A stretch of 35,221 nt of DNA from an uncultured bacterium (GCA_947647735.1 CANSLJ010000036.1:1-35221); one strand, 5' to 3'; numbered from the stretch's first letter, positions 25,486 to 34,629 are shown. A program made the numbers and translations. The notes: a model not told the origin generated them from the sequence alone.

Positions 25486-27606
25486 TTAAACCAGATTCGC
25501 CTTCCGAAGCACCGGATCTTCTATCCTGCTCTCCACTTCTGCCGCATACGGTTCCAGATAGCTCTCCTGCCCTTCCGCCAGATGCTGCCGCCACAGTTCT
25601 TCAGCAACCATACCGGCGATCTCCTCTATCAATACCACTTTCTCATCGGCAGTATTTAAGAAAAACCGATACTGTTCCGGTTTCGTCTTATCCCATTTAT
25701 CCTGCTGTGATGACATCAGTGTCAGTTTTTCCAGTTTGTCCGCGATCGGTGATAATCCCGGCAGCTCCTTCATCCTTCTGTGCATCCACTTAAAATAAGG
25801 CATATACTGCCTTGCCAGCAAAAAGCAGGCAGAGCCCGTATTCTGGATAAACTCGGCAAGCGCCAGCTGAGCCGCCACATATTCGCCCCTCGCCATACAG
25901 CGGGCATACTGATACTGCCCCGTCTGTGCCATCTTGCGAAGCCTTGCCGCCAGCTTTTTCTTCCGCACATCCTCCGGGAAATAGGACAGGTATATCTGCC
26001 TCTGCGCCATAAAATCCCCGCCGCCGTCCTCAAATATCTCTCCGTTTGTCACTGTGGCAAGCCTTGTCTCCTGCAGGGAAACCCAGTCATACATATTCTC
26101 CGGCGCCTTCTCCCGCCCCAACAGCCTGTAATAAAAATCCGTTGTCTTACAGACGCCGCAGCGCCATGCTGCCTCCGGCGTCATCACCGTATCCGGATAT
26201 TCCTCAAACTGCCCGGGCAGTTCCTGATAGGCTTTCCGCAAAGCCTCTCCATATTTTGCATAAGTCTCCTCATCAAGCCAGATAAAAAACCGCGGAAAAT
26301 AATCATGGTCCGTGGAGATCACATCATCATAGCCGAAGCATTCCGATCCCTCACCTGTAAGCCCGGCGGCATAATGTCCCTGTAATTCCGGGAATTGCGC
26401 CAGCATCGGCTTTCCGTACTTTTCATAATATTCCCGGCACCGCGCCAGAGCTTTCTGCGATATACCTGACATTTTTTCAGGCTTATCCGCATTCAAACCC
26501 TTTTCCTGATTCCAGATTTTTTCGGGACTTTCTGTGCTTTCAGTAACTTCTCTGATCCCGCTTCGCCTTATGTGCTCTGCTGCTTCCACCATTTCTCCGC
26601 TTTCACAGCTCTCCGCTTTTTCGGCTTCCCGCACGTGCTCAACATTTTCTGTATTGCCTGCCCTCTCCCTGCTGTCCGCATCTTCTGAACTCTTTACGCT
26701 GTCAGCTTTCTCTTCCTGCTCCAAGGAATGATCCCTGTTTCCTCTTTTCAGATCAGCCCGGACACGCTCTGCCTTCCGCAGGTATTTCTCCGCCTCCTCC
26801 GCCTTTTGGGGATCTCCCCATTCCTGATACACCTTTGCCAGATTCTCACAGACGATCGCATAAGCCAGATTCAGCCCGTAATGCTTCTCGATTTCATCAA
26901 GCGCCTTCTGATACCAGAGAATGGACAGCGCATATTCCTTCCCATGATAAAAAATCTCGCCGAGGGCGGAGAGCGCCGCACTGTAATGGGACGCCGGCGT
27001 ATCCAGTGCCTCAAACATGTTGATCGCCTGCATCACACATTTCTTTCCGCTCTCATGATCGCCCATCTTTAAATAAAGAAGCCCGAGATTCGTAAAATTG
27101 GTGGCCGCCTCCATCTGCCTCTCCGGATAATTCTGCAAAATCCCCAGCGCTTTCATCAGCAGTTCCAGCGCTTCCTCATTTTTGCCCATCTTTTCCATCA
27201 GGCTGCTCATATTGTTATAGAGCCCCGCAAACAGATAGTCATCCGGGCTTACCAGCAGATGGTATATCTGCTCCGCCCGCCGGTAAAACTGCAGCGCCAT
27301 CTCATAATTGTCATCAAAGCTGTAAGCCGTCGCCGTATTTAAAAGCACCGTGGCAAATTCCGCGCTCTGGTCCATCTGCAGCTCTTCCATCAAAAGCAGC
27401 ATATCTTCGGATATCTGATAGGCTTTCTGAAATTTGGAAACAGAACGGTAATACCCGATCATCTCATTTCCCACAGACAGATACAATCCGTAGTCCTCCC
27501 GCTCCTTTGCCTCCGCCAGCGCCTGGAGCATAAAAGGCTCTACTTTATCATATTCCTGCTCTGCAAAGAGCCGGTCCAGCTCCTGAATAAATTCCTGTGT
27601 TGTCAT
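25486..27606 (-). CDS. TPR repeat protein fused to DUF4037 (nucleotidyltransferase-like) domain
   Basis: Protein of 706 aa in three parts. Residues 1-305 are tetratricopeptide repeats (for example YNNMSSLMEKMGKNEEALEL and FTNLGLLYLKMGDHESGKKC). Residues about 305-400 form a Glu/Ser/Ala-rich low-complexity linker. Residues about 405-706 match DUF4037, with GLTGEGSECFGYDDVISTDH at its core, the GS...D-x-D arrangement of MNT-type nucleotidyltransferases. A transferase reaction is thus predicted but the substrate is unknown; the TPRs probably bind a partner protein. The open frame reaches 27696, but GAGGAA six bases before the ATG at 27606 and the start MTTQEFIQELDRLF favour this start. Confidence 0.8.
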   Translation of the reverse strand: MTTQEFIQELDRLFAEQEYDKVEPFMLQALAEAKEREDYGLYLSVGNEMIGYYRSVSKFQKAYQISEDMLLLMEELQMDQSAEFATVLLNTATAYSFDDNYEMALQFYRRAEQIYHLLVSPDDYLFAGLYNNMSSLMEKMGKNEEALELLMKALGILQNYPERQMEAATNFTNLGLLYLKMGDHESGKKCVMQAINMFEALDTPASHYSAALSALGEIFYHGKEYALSILWYQKALDEIEKHYGLNLAYAIVCENLAKVYQEWGDPQKAEEAEKYLRKAERVRADLKRGNRDHSLEQEEKADSVKSSEDADSRERAGNTENVEHVREAEKAESCESGEMVEAAEHIRRSGIREVTESTESPEKIWNQEKGLNADKPEKMSGISQKALARCREYYEKYGKPMLAQFPELQGHYAAGLTGEGSECFGYDDVISTDHDYFPRFFIWLDEETYAKYGEALRKAYQELPGQFEEYPDTVMTPEAAWRCGVCKTTDFYYRLLGREKAPENMYDWVSLQETRLATVTNGEIFEDGGGDFMAQRQIYLSYFPEDVRKKKLAARLRKMAQTGQYQYARCMARGEYVAAQLALAEFIQNTGSACFLLARQYMPYFKWMHRRMKELPGLSPIADKLEKLTLMSSQQDKWDKTKPEQYRFFLNTADEKVVLIEEIAGMVAEELWRQHLAEGQESYLEPYAAEVESRIEDPVLRKANLV

Positions 27607-27740
27607 ATTCCGTTCCTCGATCATGAATGTTTTTTTGTCTCCATTCGATATATTTTCCAGCCTTTCACACAGTAAACCTGCGTATTTCGCGGACATTATA
27701 TTTTTTTCCGTACCTGTCTCTGCATCCTTCAGCCAATCTC

Positions 27741-28871
27741 TTAATCTTCATCATCCTTCTTCAACGGCTGATACCTGCAGGTGCCCACTTCCCGCACTTC
27801 TGCCTCAACCCCGTTCACATAAACCGTCAGATAGGTCTTTGCGGACATGGCAGAAGTTTTCTTCGCCCAGAGTTTATAAGTAATGCCGTTCATATCGCTG
27901 GCCTTCACATACACATTGATCGTAAGATTCTTGCCTTCCACGATCGTCTCCAGCTTCACCGGATGAGGATAATCGTTGCGGAACTGCAGATCCTTGCTCC
28001 CTGCCGAAATAGCCGCATCTGTCCCCAGAGGCAGATAGGAAACAGGAGAACTGTGAGGGTAACGCATCGTTACGGTAATACCGGCATTCATCAGCGCATT
28101 ATAAGCGGTGGATGACACCTGACAGATACCGCCTCCTATTCCGTTGACAAGCTTTCCGCCTGAATATACCCCCGCCGATTTGTAACCGTTGGCAGAAGTT
28201 CTCGGCATAAAGATCGCATCCAGAGAAGCCGTCATTCCACTGGGCAGAACATAGCCGTTCATATTTCCCGCCGCAACACGGATATTGTTGATACGCGCCG
28301 CGCTGCTTCCGCGGAAGGACGTGGTGCAGGTACCCGCCAGCACATAGTCCGCCGTATTTGCCACCACAGCGGCAGCCTCCGCTTCCGCCACCGTGATCAC
28401 CTTACAGGTATTCGCGTTCAGCTCCACATTGATATTGTTGACAGGACCGGAAAACAACTGTGTCTGTACCACATTCAGATACCATGCTTCAAACCCGTCC
28501 ACAAACTGATAACAGTATCCCGCCGGTACTGCCGTATTCACAAAGCCAGAAGAGCGAAGATCCGCATTGATCTGCCCCAGAAAAGCATCCGCCCAGTCGA
28601 TCTGAACAAAACTGCAGCTGTTTACCCCCGTATCCGGATCTGTATAGAGGCGCATCTCCTGCCCCATCAGTTCCGAGATCGGTTTCTCCCAGACCTTTCC
28701 TCCACAGGAAACGGTCAGTTTCATCTGCGCCCATCCCGGATGAAAAAAAGCCGCATCTGACAGTGTTGTCACTCCGACTTCCACCGGCGCCGCCTCACAG
28801 GTCATCTTAGCCGCAAGAGGTGCCGATACAAAAATGATCATACTGAGTAATATTGATATCAATCGTTTCAT
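27741..28871 (-). CDS. VanW family exported protein
   Basis: Protein of 376 aa with a Sec signal peptide (MKRLISILLSMIIFVSAPLA, residues 1-25). The C-terminal VanW domain (about 190-330) is recognised by GGGICQVSSTAYNALMNAGI and YPHSSPVSYLPLGTDAAIS. A G5-like tail ends the protein. VanW was named from vancomycin resistance clusters, but most members are chromosomal cell-surface proteins of unknown role. The ATG at 28871 has GAGGGG upstream; an ATG at 28889 would add six residues. No other van genes are present, so glycopeptide resistance should not be inferred. It is insulated from ilvC by a terminator. Confidence 0.88.
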   Translation of the reverse strand: MKRLISILLSMIIFVSAPLAAKMTCEAAPVEVGVTTLSDAAFFHPGWAQMKLTVSCGGKVWEKPISELMGQEMRLYTDPDTGVNSCSFVQIDWADAFLGQINADLRSSGFVNTAVPAGYCYQFVDGFEAWYLNVVQTQLFSGPVNNINVELNANTCKVITVAEAEAAAVVANTADYVLAGTCTTSFRGSSAARINNIRVAAGNMNGYVLPSGMTASLDAIFMPRTSANGYKSAGVYSGGKLVNGIGGGICQVSSTAYNALMNAGITVTMRYPHSSPVSYLPLGTDAAISAGSKDLQFRNDYPHPVKLETIVEGKNLTINVYVKASDMNGITYKLWAKKTSAMSAKTYLTVYVNGVEAEVREVGTCRYQPLKKDDED

Positions 28872-28907
28872 AATTTTGTCCCCTCTCATACTTTTATATC
28901 TTTTTCT

Positions 28908-28986
28908 ACTATAAAAAGAACCGCCCTATCCTGAAAAGGTATCTATATTCCTCTGCAAGATCGTTGCGGTTCCTTTTTTCTATAGT
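28908..28986 (-). terminator. terminator of the ilv operon
   Basis: ACTATAAAAAGAACCGC (28908-28924) pairs with GCGGTTCCTTTTTTCTATAG (from 28966), leaving a loop of about 41 bases. On the minus strand the stem ends in GCGGTTCTTTTTATAG, a T-run, directly after ilvC. The A/T flanks also pair, so it could act on both strands. Confidence 0.7.
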
Positions 28987-28995
28987 AAGTCAGGA

Positions 28996-30042
<1,047 letters not shown>

Positions 30043-30095
30043 CTATAACTGAAAGGATTTCCCTTAGAGTTCGTTGAAAAGTGCTCCGATTTTTA

Positions 30096-30135
30096 CGAGT
30101 TTACTTTGTAAACTCGCAATGTGAGCGAAGCTCAC
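30096..30135. other. two consecutive hairpins between the second small subunit and ilvC
   Basis: CGAGTTTAC-ttt-GTAAACTCG (30096-30116) and GTGAGC-gaa-GCTCAC (30121-30135) are perfect stems with three-base loops, lying directly after the small-subunit stop on the minus strand. Neither has a strong T-run. They may protect or process the mRNA, or weakly reduce transcription into ilvC. Confidence 0.6.
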
Positions 30136-30139
30136 TATC

Positions 30140-30649
30140 TTACAGGTATGTCACATTTTCAATACCCCTGCCAAGTCCTGCAATACCGGTTCTCGCCAGT
30201 TCCAGGATCTCATACCCGCTGAGCAGGCTCATAAACGCTTCAATCTTATCCTGATTACCGGTCAGTTCGATGATCAGGCTCTCCGGCGCCACATCGATGA
30301 TCTTGGCACGGAAAATATCCGCTATGGCGATCACCCCCTGCCGCTCGCTCTCCCCTGCCTTTACCTTGATCATGGCAAGTTCACGATACACGCTGTTTTC
30401 CGGCTTCAGTTCCTTGATATCCCGCACATCCACCAGCTTGGCAACCTGCTTCTCGATCTGATCAAGGATCTCATCGTCTCCGCTTGTCACGATCGTGATC
30501 CTTGTAAACCGCGGATCCGCCGTCACACCTGCCGTAATACTCTCAATATTATATCCCCGTCTGGAAAACAGTCCCGAAATCCGGCTCAGTACACCGGATG
30601 TATTATCCACCAAAAGCTGAAATACTTTTTTCTGCATCGCCTTGTCCAT
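30140..30649 (-). CDS. ilvN: acetolactate synthase small (regulatory) subunit, second copy
   Basis: Protein of 169 aa, complete. The N-terminal ACT domain (VFQLLVDNTSGVLSRISGLF, then RGYNIESITAG) binds the feedback amino acid in relatives. The C-terminal small-subunit domain shows RELAMIKVKAGESERQGVIA and ends ELARTGIAGLGRG. It is closer to standard IlvN/IlvH proteins than the first copy. It has its own promoter at 30742-30770 and the RBS GGAAAGGG. The catalytic subunit is encoded 0.7 kb upstream. Confidence 0.93.
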   Translation of the reverse strand: MDKAMQKKVFQLLVDNTSGVLSRISGLFSRRGYNIESITAGVTADPRFTRITIVTSGDDEILDQIEKQVAKLVDVRDIKELKPENSVYRELAMIKVKAGESERQGVIAIADIFRAKIIDVAPESLIIELTGNQDKIEAFMSLLSGYEILELARTGIAGLGRGIENVTYL

Positions 30650-30741
30650 ACCCTTTCCTTTTATTTAAACGATCATCTCTTAATGCAGTTGTTTTCACAC
30701 TGCTTATAAAATATCTGTTTCTATCAGCCTGAAACCCATAT

Positions 30742-30770
30742 ATTATACTATATACACGGAAAACTTTCAA
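30742..30770 (-). promoter_or_regulatory. internal promoter of the ilv cluster, before the second small subunit
   Basis: TTGAAA, exactly 17 bases, TATAAT on the minus strand, the best sigma-A match in the window. The predicted start is near 30735, leaving a leader of about 85 bases before the ATG at 30649. It would let the second small subunit and ilvC be made apart from ilvB. Confidence 0.7.
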
Positions 30771-30803
30771 GAATCTGTTACTCATTAGATTCTCAGCCGC
30801 ACT

Positions 30804-31292
30804 TTAAGAATCCGCCTCCATACATTTCTGAAGCGCCAGCGTTCCGGTGCGCGCCATTTCCACAATGCTCACCGAAGCCATCATACTGATAAACAGCTTA
30901 ACCTTTTCAGGTTCGTCACAGATCTGTATCATCATCGTATTTTTGGACATATCAATGATATTCGCCTTCATCACATCACAGGTCTCTAAAATCTCACGCC
31001 TGTTGTTCTTGTTGTATTTCACCTTGATCAGCATCAGCTCCCTGCTGATGCTCTGGCTCTCGGAAAAGGTCTTCACCTTAATGACATCCAGCTTTTTATT
31101 AAGCTGTTTCTCTATCTGCTCTATCGTCCTCTCATCACCGGAGCTGACGATCGTCATCACGGAAACATCCGGTGCGTCCGTCTCACCAACTGCCAGTGAA
31201 TCAATATTAAAGCATCTTCTGGAAAACAGCCCTGCCACCTTGCAGAGCACACCGGATCTGTTTTCCACCAGAACGGAATATATTCTTTTCAT
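30804..31292 (-). CDS. ilvN: acetolactate synthase small (regulatory) subunit, first copy
   Basis: Protein of 162 aa with an N-terminal ACT domain (YSVLVENRSGVLCKVAGLFS, then RCFNIDSLAVGETD) and a C-terminal domain (RELMLIKVKYNKNNRREILE, ending EMARTGTLALQ). It differs throughout from the second copy, so it is an old paralogue rather than a fresh duplication. It lies 70 bases after ilvB, with RBS AAAGGAA, and that gap contains the second copy of the 22-bp dispersed repeat. Being next to ilvB it is the more likely everyday partner of that subunit, which is inference. Confidence 0.92.
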   Translation of the reverse strand: MKRIYSVLVENRSGVLCKVAGLFSRRCFNIDSLAVGETDAPDVSVMTIVSSGDERTIEQIEKQLNKKLDVIKVKTFSESQSISRELMLIKVKYNKNNRREILETCDVMKANIIDMSKNTMMIQICDEPEKVKLFISMMASVSIVEMARTGTLALQKCMEADS

Positions 31293-31332
31293 ACACGGGT
31301 TCCTTTCTTATCTTAGTTCCGCTTCGCGATAC

Positions 31333-31354
31333 ACACTCGCTTCGCTCGGCGCTG
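31333..31354. repeat. 22-bp dispersed repeat, copy 2
   Basis: ACACTCGCTTCGCTCGGCGC (plus TG) matches 19186-19207 with one mismatch. It lies between ilvB and the first small-subunit gene; beside it CGCTTCGCG repeats part of the core. Confidence 0.6.
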
Positions 31355-31362
31355 TTTCTCTC

Positions 31363-32982
31363 TCAGCTCACCAGATCCATCGGATCGATCAGACATTCCA
31401 TGAGCACACTCTCGTCCCTCTCGAGGAAGGCATCCAGCGCCTCATCCGCTTTCTCCATGTTCTCAAGCCGTATAAACTTCATATCATAAGCAGATACCAG
31501 TTTCTCCAGATCCGGGCTTCCCGACAGATCCACCACAGAGTAGTGATCCTGATAATTATAGTGCTGGAACTCCCTCACCATACCCAGATAGTTGTTTTTC
31601 AGCACAACGATCTTCACAGGAATGTTATGCTGGCGCATTGTCGCAAGCTCCATCATGGACATCTGGAAGGAACCGTCACCGCAGACCGCTATAACCTGCC
31701 TGTCCGGACAGGCAAGCTTTGCACCCATCGCCGCCGGGATCGAGTAGCCCATGGTTCCCATACCGCCGGAAGTCATAAACCGTCCCTCTCTGACAATATG
31801 ATAAGCGCAGGACCAGATCTGATTCTGTCCCACATCAGCCACATAGATGCCGTTTTTCTGCATTCTCAGAGACAGCTTTTTGATAAACTCCGCCGGATCC
31901 ACATAGTCCGGATTCGGATTTCTCTTCCGGTAAATATTTCTCTTGTATTCATTTAACGTTTCGATCCATTCCTCATGGTCCTCACAGGAAATCTCCTGCT
32001 CCATAAAATCCTGGAAAATACACTTTGCGTCTCCCACGATCGGGATGGAAGGCAGTGCATTTTTACCGATCTCCGCAGAATCCACATCAATATGGACAAG
32101 CACTTTATTCGTTGTGATGATATCCGGCTGGTTTACCGCCCGGTCCGCCACCCTTGCGCCGATCATGATCAGCAGATCCGACTCATTCATGGCACGGTTC
32201 GCGCAGAGCTTTCCGTTATTCCCCACCATGCCGAAGTACATCGGATGCTCCGTCGGCATGGCGCCGATCCCCATCATCGTGGAGACTACCGGAACACGAT
32301 ACTTCTCCGCAAAACTGCAGAGTTCTTTTCCCGCATCGGAGAGCAGAACGCCTCCCCCTGCGCAGATCAGCGGCTTCTTCGCCTTCTCCAGCTCCTTAGC
32401 GACCTTCTTGATCTGCACGATATGCCCCTTTACCGTAGGTTTATATGTACGCATGGAAACTTCTTCCGGATAAGCAAAATCCTTTATTTCCGTATTCTGT
32501 ATATCGATCGGCACATCGATCAGGACAGGGCCTTTCCTTCCGGTGTTTGCAATGTGAAAAGCTTCCTTAAAAATTCTTGGGATGTCATTCACATTCTTGA
32601 CCAGATAACTGTACTTCACAAAGGACTCCACCGCCCCCGTGATGTCCGCCTCCTGAAACACATCGCTGCCGAGCAGTTCCGAATTTACCTGCCCGGTAAT
32701 ACAGATCAGCGGAATACTGTCCGCAAAAGCCGTCGCGATACCGGTGATCACATTCGTCGCGCCGGGGCCGGAAGTAACCGCACAGACTCCCACCTTTCCC
32801 GTCACACGGGAGAGGCCGTTAGCGGCATGTGCCGCATTCTGCTCCGTCCGGATCAGGATCGTTCTGATATCGCTCTGTAATATACTATTATAAAAAGGAC
32901 AAATTGCAACGCCGGGATAACCGAAAACACTTGTCACACCCTCCGCTTCCAGGCATTTTACCATTGCATCTGCACCAATCAT
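31363..32982 (-). CDS. ilvB: acetolactate synthase large (catalytic) subunit
   Basis: Thiamine-diphosphate enzyme of 539 aa that condenses pyruvate with pyruvate or 2-oxobutyrate, the first common step of branched-chain amino acid synthesis. Seen: the catalytic Glu47 in RTEQNAAHAANGLSR, GPGATNVITGIATAFADSIP (about 75-95), and the ThDP/Mg motif GDGSFQMSMMELATMRQ ending in KNNYLGM (about 430-465). The open frame continues to 33054, but AGGAGG seven bases before the ATG at 32982 and the standard numbering of Glu47 support this start. First gene of the ilv series, with a promoter at 33053-33081. Confidence 0.96.
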   Translation of the reverse strand: MIGADAMVKCLEAEGVTSVFGYPGVAICPFYNSILQSDIRTILIRTEQNAAHAANGLSRVTGKVGVCAVTSGPGATNVITGIATAFADSIPLICITGQVNSELLGSDVFQEADITGAVESFVKYSYLVKNVNDIPRIFKEAFHIANTGRKGPVLIDVPIDIQNTEIKDFAYPEEVSMRTYKPTVKGHIVQIKKVAKELEKAKKPLICAGGGVLLSDAGKELCSFAEKYRVPVVSTMMGIGAMPTEHPMYFGMVGNNGKLCANRAMNESDLLIMIGARVADRAVNQPDIITTNKVLVHIDVDSAEIGKNALPSIPIVGDAKCIFQDFMEQEISCEDHEEWIETLNEYKRNIYRKRNPNPDYVDPAEFIKKLSLRMQKNGIYVADVGQNQIWSCAYHIVREGRFMTSGGMGTMGYSIPAAMGAKLACPDRQVIAVCGDGSFQMSMMELATMRQHNIPVKIVVLKNNYLGMVREFQHYNYQDHYSVVDLSGSPDLEKLVSAYDMKFIRLENMEKADEALDAFLERDESVLMECLIDPMDLVS

Positions 32983-33052
32983 GGGATTCCTCCTTATCCT
33001 TATATATTTTATATTCCAAGATACACTGCCAAAAATTTGCTCAGCTTTGAAC

Positions 33053-33081
33053 ATAATACCATTTTTTCAAAAGAAATACAA
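33053..33081 (-). promoter_or_regulatory. promoter of ilvB
   Basis: TTGTAT, 17 bases, TATTAT on the minus strand, start near 33046, leader about 63 bases. The leader is too short for a T-box, and no leader-peptide attenuator was seen. Its -35 box is only seven bases from the -35 box of the divergent lipoprotein promoter. Confidence 0.65.
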
Positions 33082-33087
33082 GTTTAC

Positions 33088-33116
33088 TTGCTAAATTACT
33101 TTAAATGTGATACATT
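33088..33116 (+). promoter_or_regulatory. promoter of the lipoprotein gene
   Basis: TTGCTA, 17 bases, TACATT, start near 33123. Just downstream, TTATTACAAA occurs twice with an 11-bp period (33130-33139 and 33141-33150), where a bound protein would block or modulate the promoter. Confidence 0.5.
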
Positions 33117-33179
33117 CATACTGTTAAACTTATTACAAAATTATTACAAACGAGAAAATGAACGCAAGGGGGCGCTATT

Positions 33180-33710
33180 TTGAAAAGACAATTTTTGCCA
33201 TTCATCCTCTCTGCTTCTTTAGCCGCATTTCTGATAACAGGCTGCGGTAAAAGTGATATTGCGGATGAATTAAGTACTTATCAGGCAAGTATGAGTACTT
33301 TTTGTGATAACATTTCTTATATTAATGACCAGATTAACACATTAGACGGTACTGGAGAATCCGATGTGGAAACCTTACTAAAACACTTGGACACTCTGGA
33401 TGATCAGTTTTCCCAGATGGCAGAACTGGTCGTACCGGATGAGTTTTCTACTATTGACAATCTTGCTGATGAAGCCAGCGAAAATATGAGCATGGCAGTC
33501 TCCTATTACCATGAAGCTTATGATTCTGGTACTTTCAATCCGAATTATGCAGATGCAGCCTATGAATACTATACCAGGGCCAATATCCGTCTTGGTTACA
33601 TCCTTCAGATTCTTCATGGTGAAGAAATCCTGGACGATAATGTAAGATATGTTCCCGAAGATGAAACTTTTGAGCCAGAATCAACATCAAACGAACAACC
33701 TGATGAATAA
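33180..33710 (+). CDS. lipoprotein of unknown function
   Basis: Protein of 176 aa with a lipoprotein signal peptide: basic head MKRQ, hydrophobic run, and lipobox LITGC with the lipid-bearing Cys at about residue 22. The mature part is helical and acidic (DQINTLDGTGESDVETLLKH, DQFSQMAELVVPDEFS), suggesting a small surface helical bundle. It starts with TTG at 33180; AAGGGGG seven bases before it supports that start. A terminator follows at 33769-33802. It resembles small acidic surface lipoproteins, but I cannot assign a family. Confidence 0.75.
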   Translation: MKRQFLPFILSASLAAFLITGCGKSDIADELSTYQASMSTFCDNISYINDQINTLDGTGESDVETLLKHLDTLDDQFSQMAELVVPDEFSTIDNLADEASENMSMAVSYYHEAYDSGTFNPNYADAAYEYYTRANIRLGYILQILHGEEILDDNVRYVPEDETFEPESTSNEQPDE

Positions 33711-33768
33711 CTACAATTCTCTTCCACAATAATTATCAAAACAAAATTCATTCCCATAATTAAAACAC

Positions 33769-33802
33769 AACACTGCAGTGATGATATGCTGCAGTGTTTT
33801 TA
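33769..33802 (+). terminator. terminator of the lipoprotein gene
   Basis: AACACTGCAG and CTGCAGTGTT pair around a 10-base loop and are followed by a short T-run (TTTTTAT). Confidence 0.8.
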
Positions 33803-33950
33803 TGACATATTTTTCTTTACACTCATTATTTCCTTTTCAAATATTTATAACATCTCTTTCCAGCACAAACAACTAGTACAATAAGTCTATTTCTTCAAAA
33901 TAGCGTTATAAGCACCACTTTCAAAAGTTCTCCCATTCTTCCAGGAATAG

Positions 33951-33956
33951 TATAAT
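33951..33956 (+). promoter_or_regulatory. -10 box placing the XRE start codon at the transcription start
   Basis: A consensus TATAAT ends seven bases before the A of the ATG at 33963, so the mRNA would begin at or next to the start codon. No good -35 box and no ribosome binding site are present. Confidence 0.45.
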
Positions 33957-33962
33957 TTATGC

Positions 33963-34319
33963 ATGAAGAAAGAGAGCATTACAAATCCCAGATTTGTACA
34001 AGAAAGAATTACAGAATTAAGGCTTGCCAGAGATATCTCAGAATATAGATTGAGTAAAGACCTCGGCTACAGTAAGGGTTATATTCAATCAATCAGCTCT
34101 GGTAAGACACTTCCATCTATGACAGCGCTTTATGAAATCTGCGACTATTTCAAAATCACCCCCAGAGAATTCTTTGATGATGACTCTGCCCCTGATTCTG
34201 AACTAGTGCACAATTTAATACGTGAAATTAGACGCCTTCCTGTTGAAGAACAGTATTTTCTGTACCATTTCCTATTGGCCAGAAAAAGGAAGAAGTTCAA
34301 AAAGACTAAAAAATCATAA
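33963..34319 (+). CDS. XRE-family helix-turn-helix regulator, apparently leaderless
   Basis: Protein of 118 aa. A Cro/C1-type HTH lies at about residues 12-70 (RITELRLARDISEYRLSKDL, GYIQSISSGKTLPSMTALYE, DYFKITPREFFDD), followed by a short helical and very basic tail (ARKRKKFKKTKKS). Single-domain HTH proteins of this type are common in integrative elements and prophages. There is no Shine-Dalgarno sequence; the -10 box lies right before the ATG, which suggests leaderless translation as in several phage repressors. A terminator follows at 34341-34392. The gene stands alone in AT-rich DNA. Confidence 0.85.
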   Translation: MKKESITNPRFVQERITELRLARDISEYRLSKDLGYSKGYIQSISSGKTLPSMTALYEICDYFKITPREFFDDDSAPDSELVHNLIREIRRLPVEEQYFLYHFLLARKRKKFKKTKKS

Positions 34320-34340
34320 AGTGCCTTTGTTCTGATGAAA

Positions 34341-34392
34341 AACGGGCTATTGTAAAAGACTGATCTCTATTCGTCGTTACAATAGCCTGTTT
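34341..34392 (+). terminator. terminator of the XRE gene
   Basis: AACGGGCTATTGTAA pairs with TTACAATAGCCTGTT (one G-T pair) around a loop of about 21 bases, followed by a T-containing stretch (TTTGTTG). Confidence 0.7.
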
Positions 34393-34480
34393 GTTGTGCC
34401 CTTATTCTATTTTTAAGCCTCTAGATACTGCACTCACAATCAGGATAGGTATCATTAGGAGGTATCAATCTTTTCTGTTG

Positions 34481-34504
34481 AAAAAAGGGTGACCGCAGTC
34501 ACCC
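34481..34504 (-). terminator. terminator belonging to a lost gene
   Basis: GGGTGAC and GTCACCC pair around CGCA and are followed by six Ts on the minus strand. It lies 35 bases after the stop of the 29-codon gene fragment at 34540-34629, as if it were that gene's original terminator. Confidence 0.8.
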
Positions 34505-34539
34505 CTCTTCCAAAATATATTATACTTTCAATAGATTCT

Positions 34540-34629
34540 TTAGAACTTACCTTCCTTTGCTGCTTCCTCAATCGTTACTGTATGCCTTGATTTTAAGGCG
34601 TTTCCAAGCCCTTTGAGTGCTATACGATG
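34540..34629 (-). pseudogene. 3' fragment of an unidentified gene
   Basis: An open stretch of 29 codons ending KSRHTVTIEEAAKEGKF, preceded in frame by stop codons and followed by a proper terminator. It has no start signals. It looks like the stranded 3' end of a gene whose body is elsewhere, as happens when an element integrates into a gene end. It begins where the short repeats at 34615-34647 lie. The parent gene is not recognised. Confidence 0.45.

Noticed and set aside
27741-28871. Vancomycin resistance gene vanW
   Set aside because: VanW-domain proteins are common surface proteins; no vanHAX-type ligase or vanRS genes are present.
30603-30785. A 60-codon minus-strand frame between the two small-subunit genes
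   Set aside because: No RBS; it overlaps the internal promoter and the start of the second small-subunit gene.
32983-33060. T-box or leader-peptide attenuator before ilvB
   Set aside because: The predicted leader is about 63 bases, without a specifier loop, T-box sequence or a run of Leu/Val/Ile codons.
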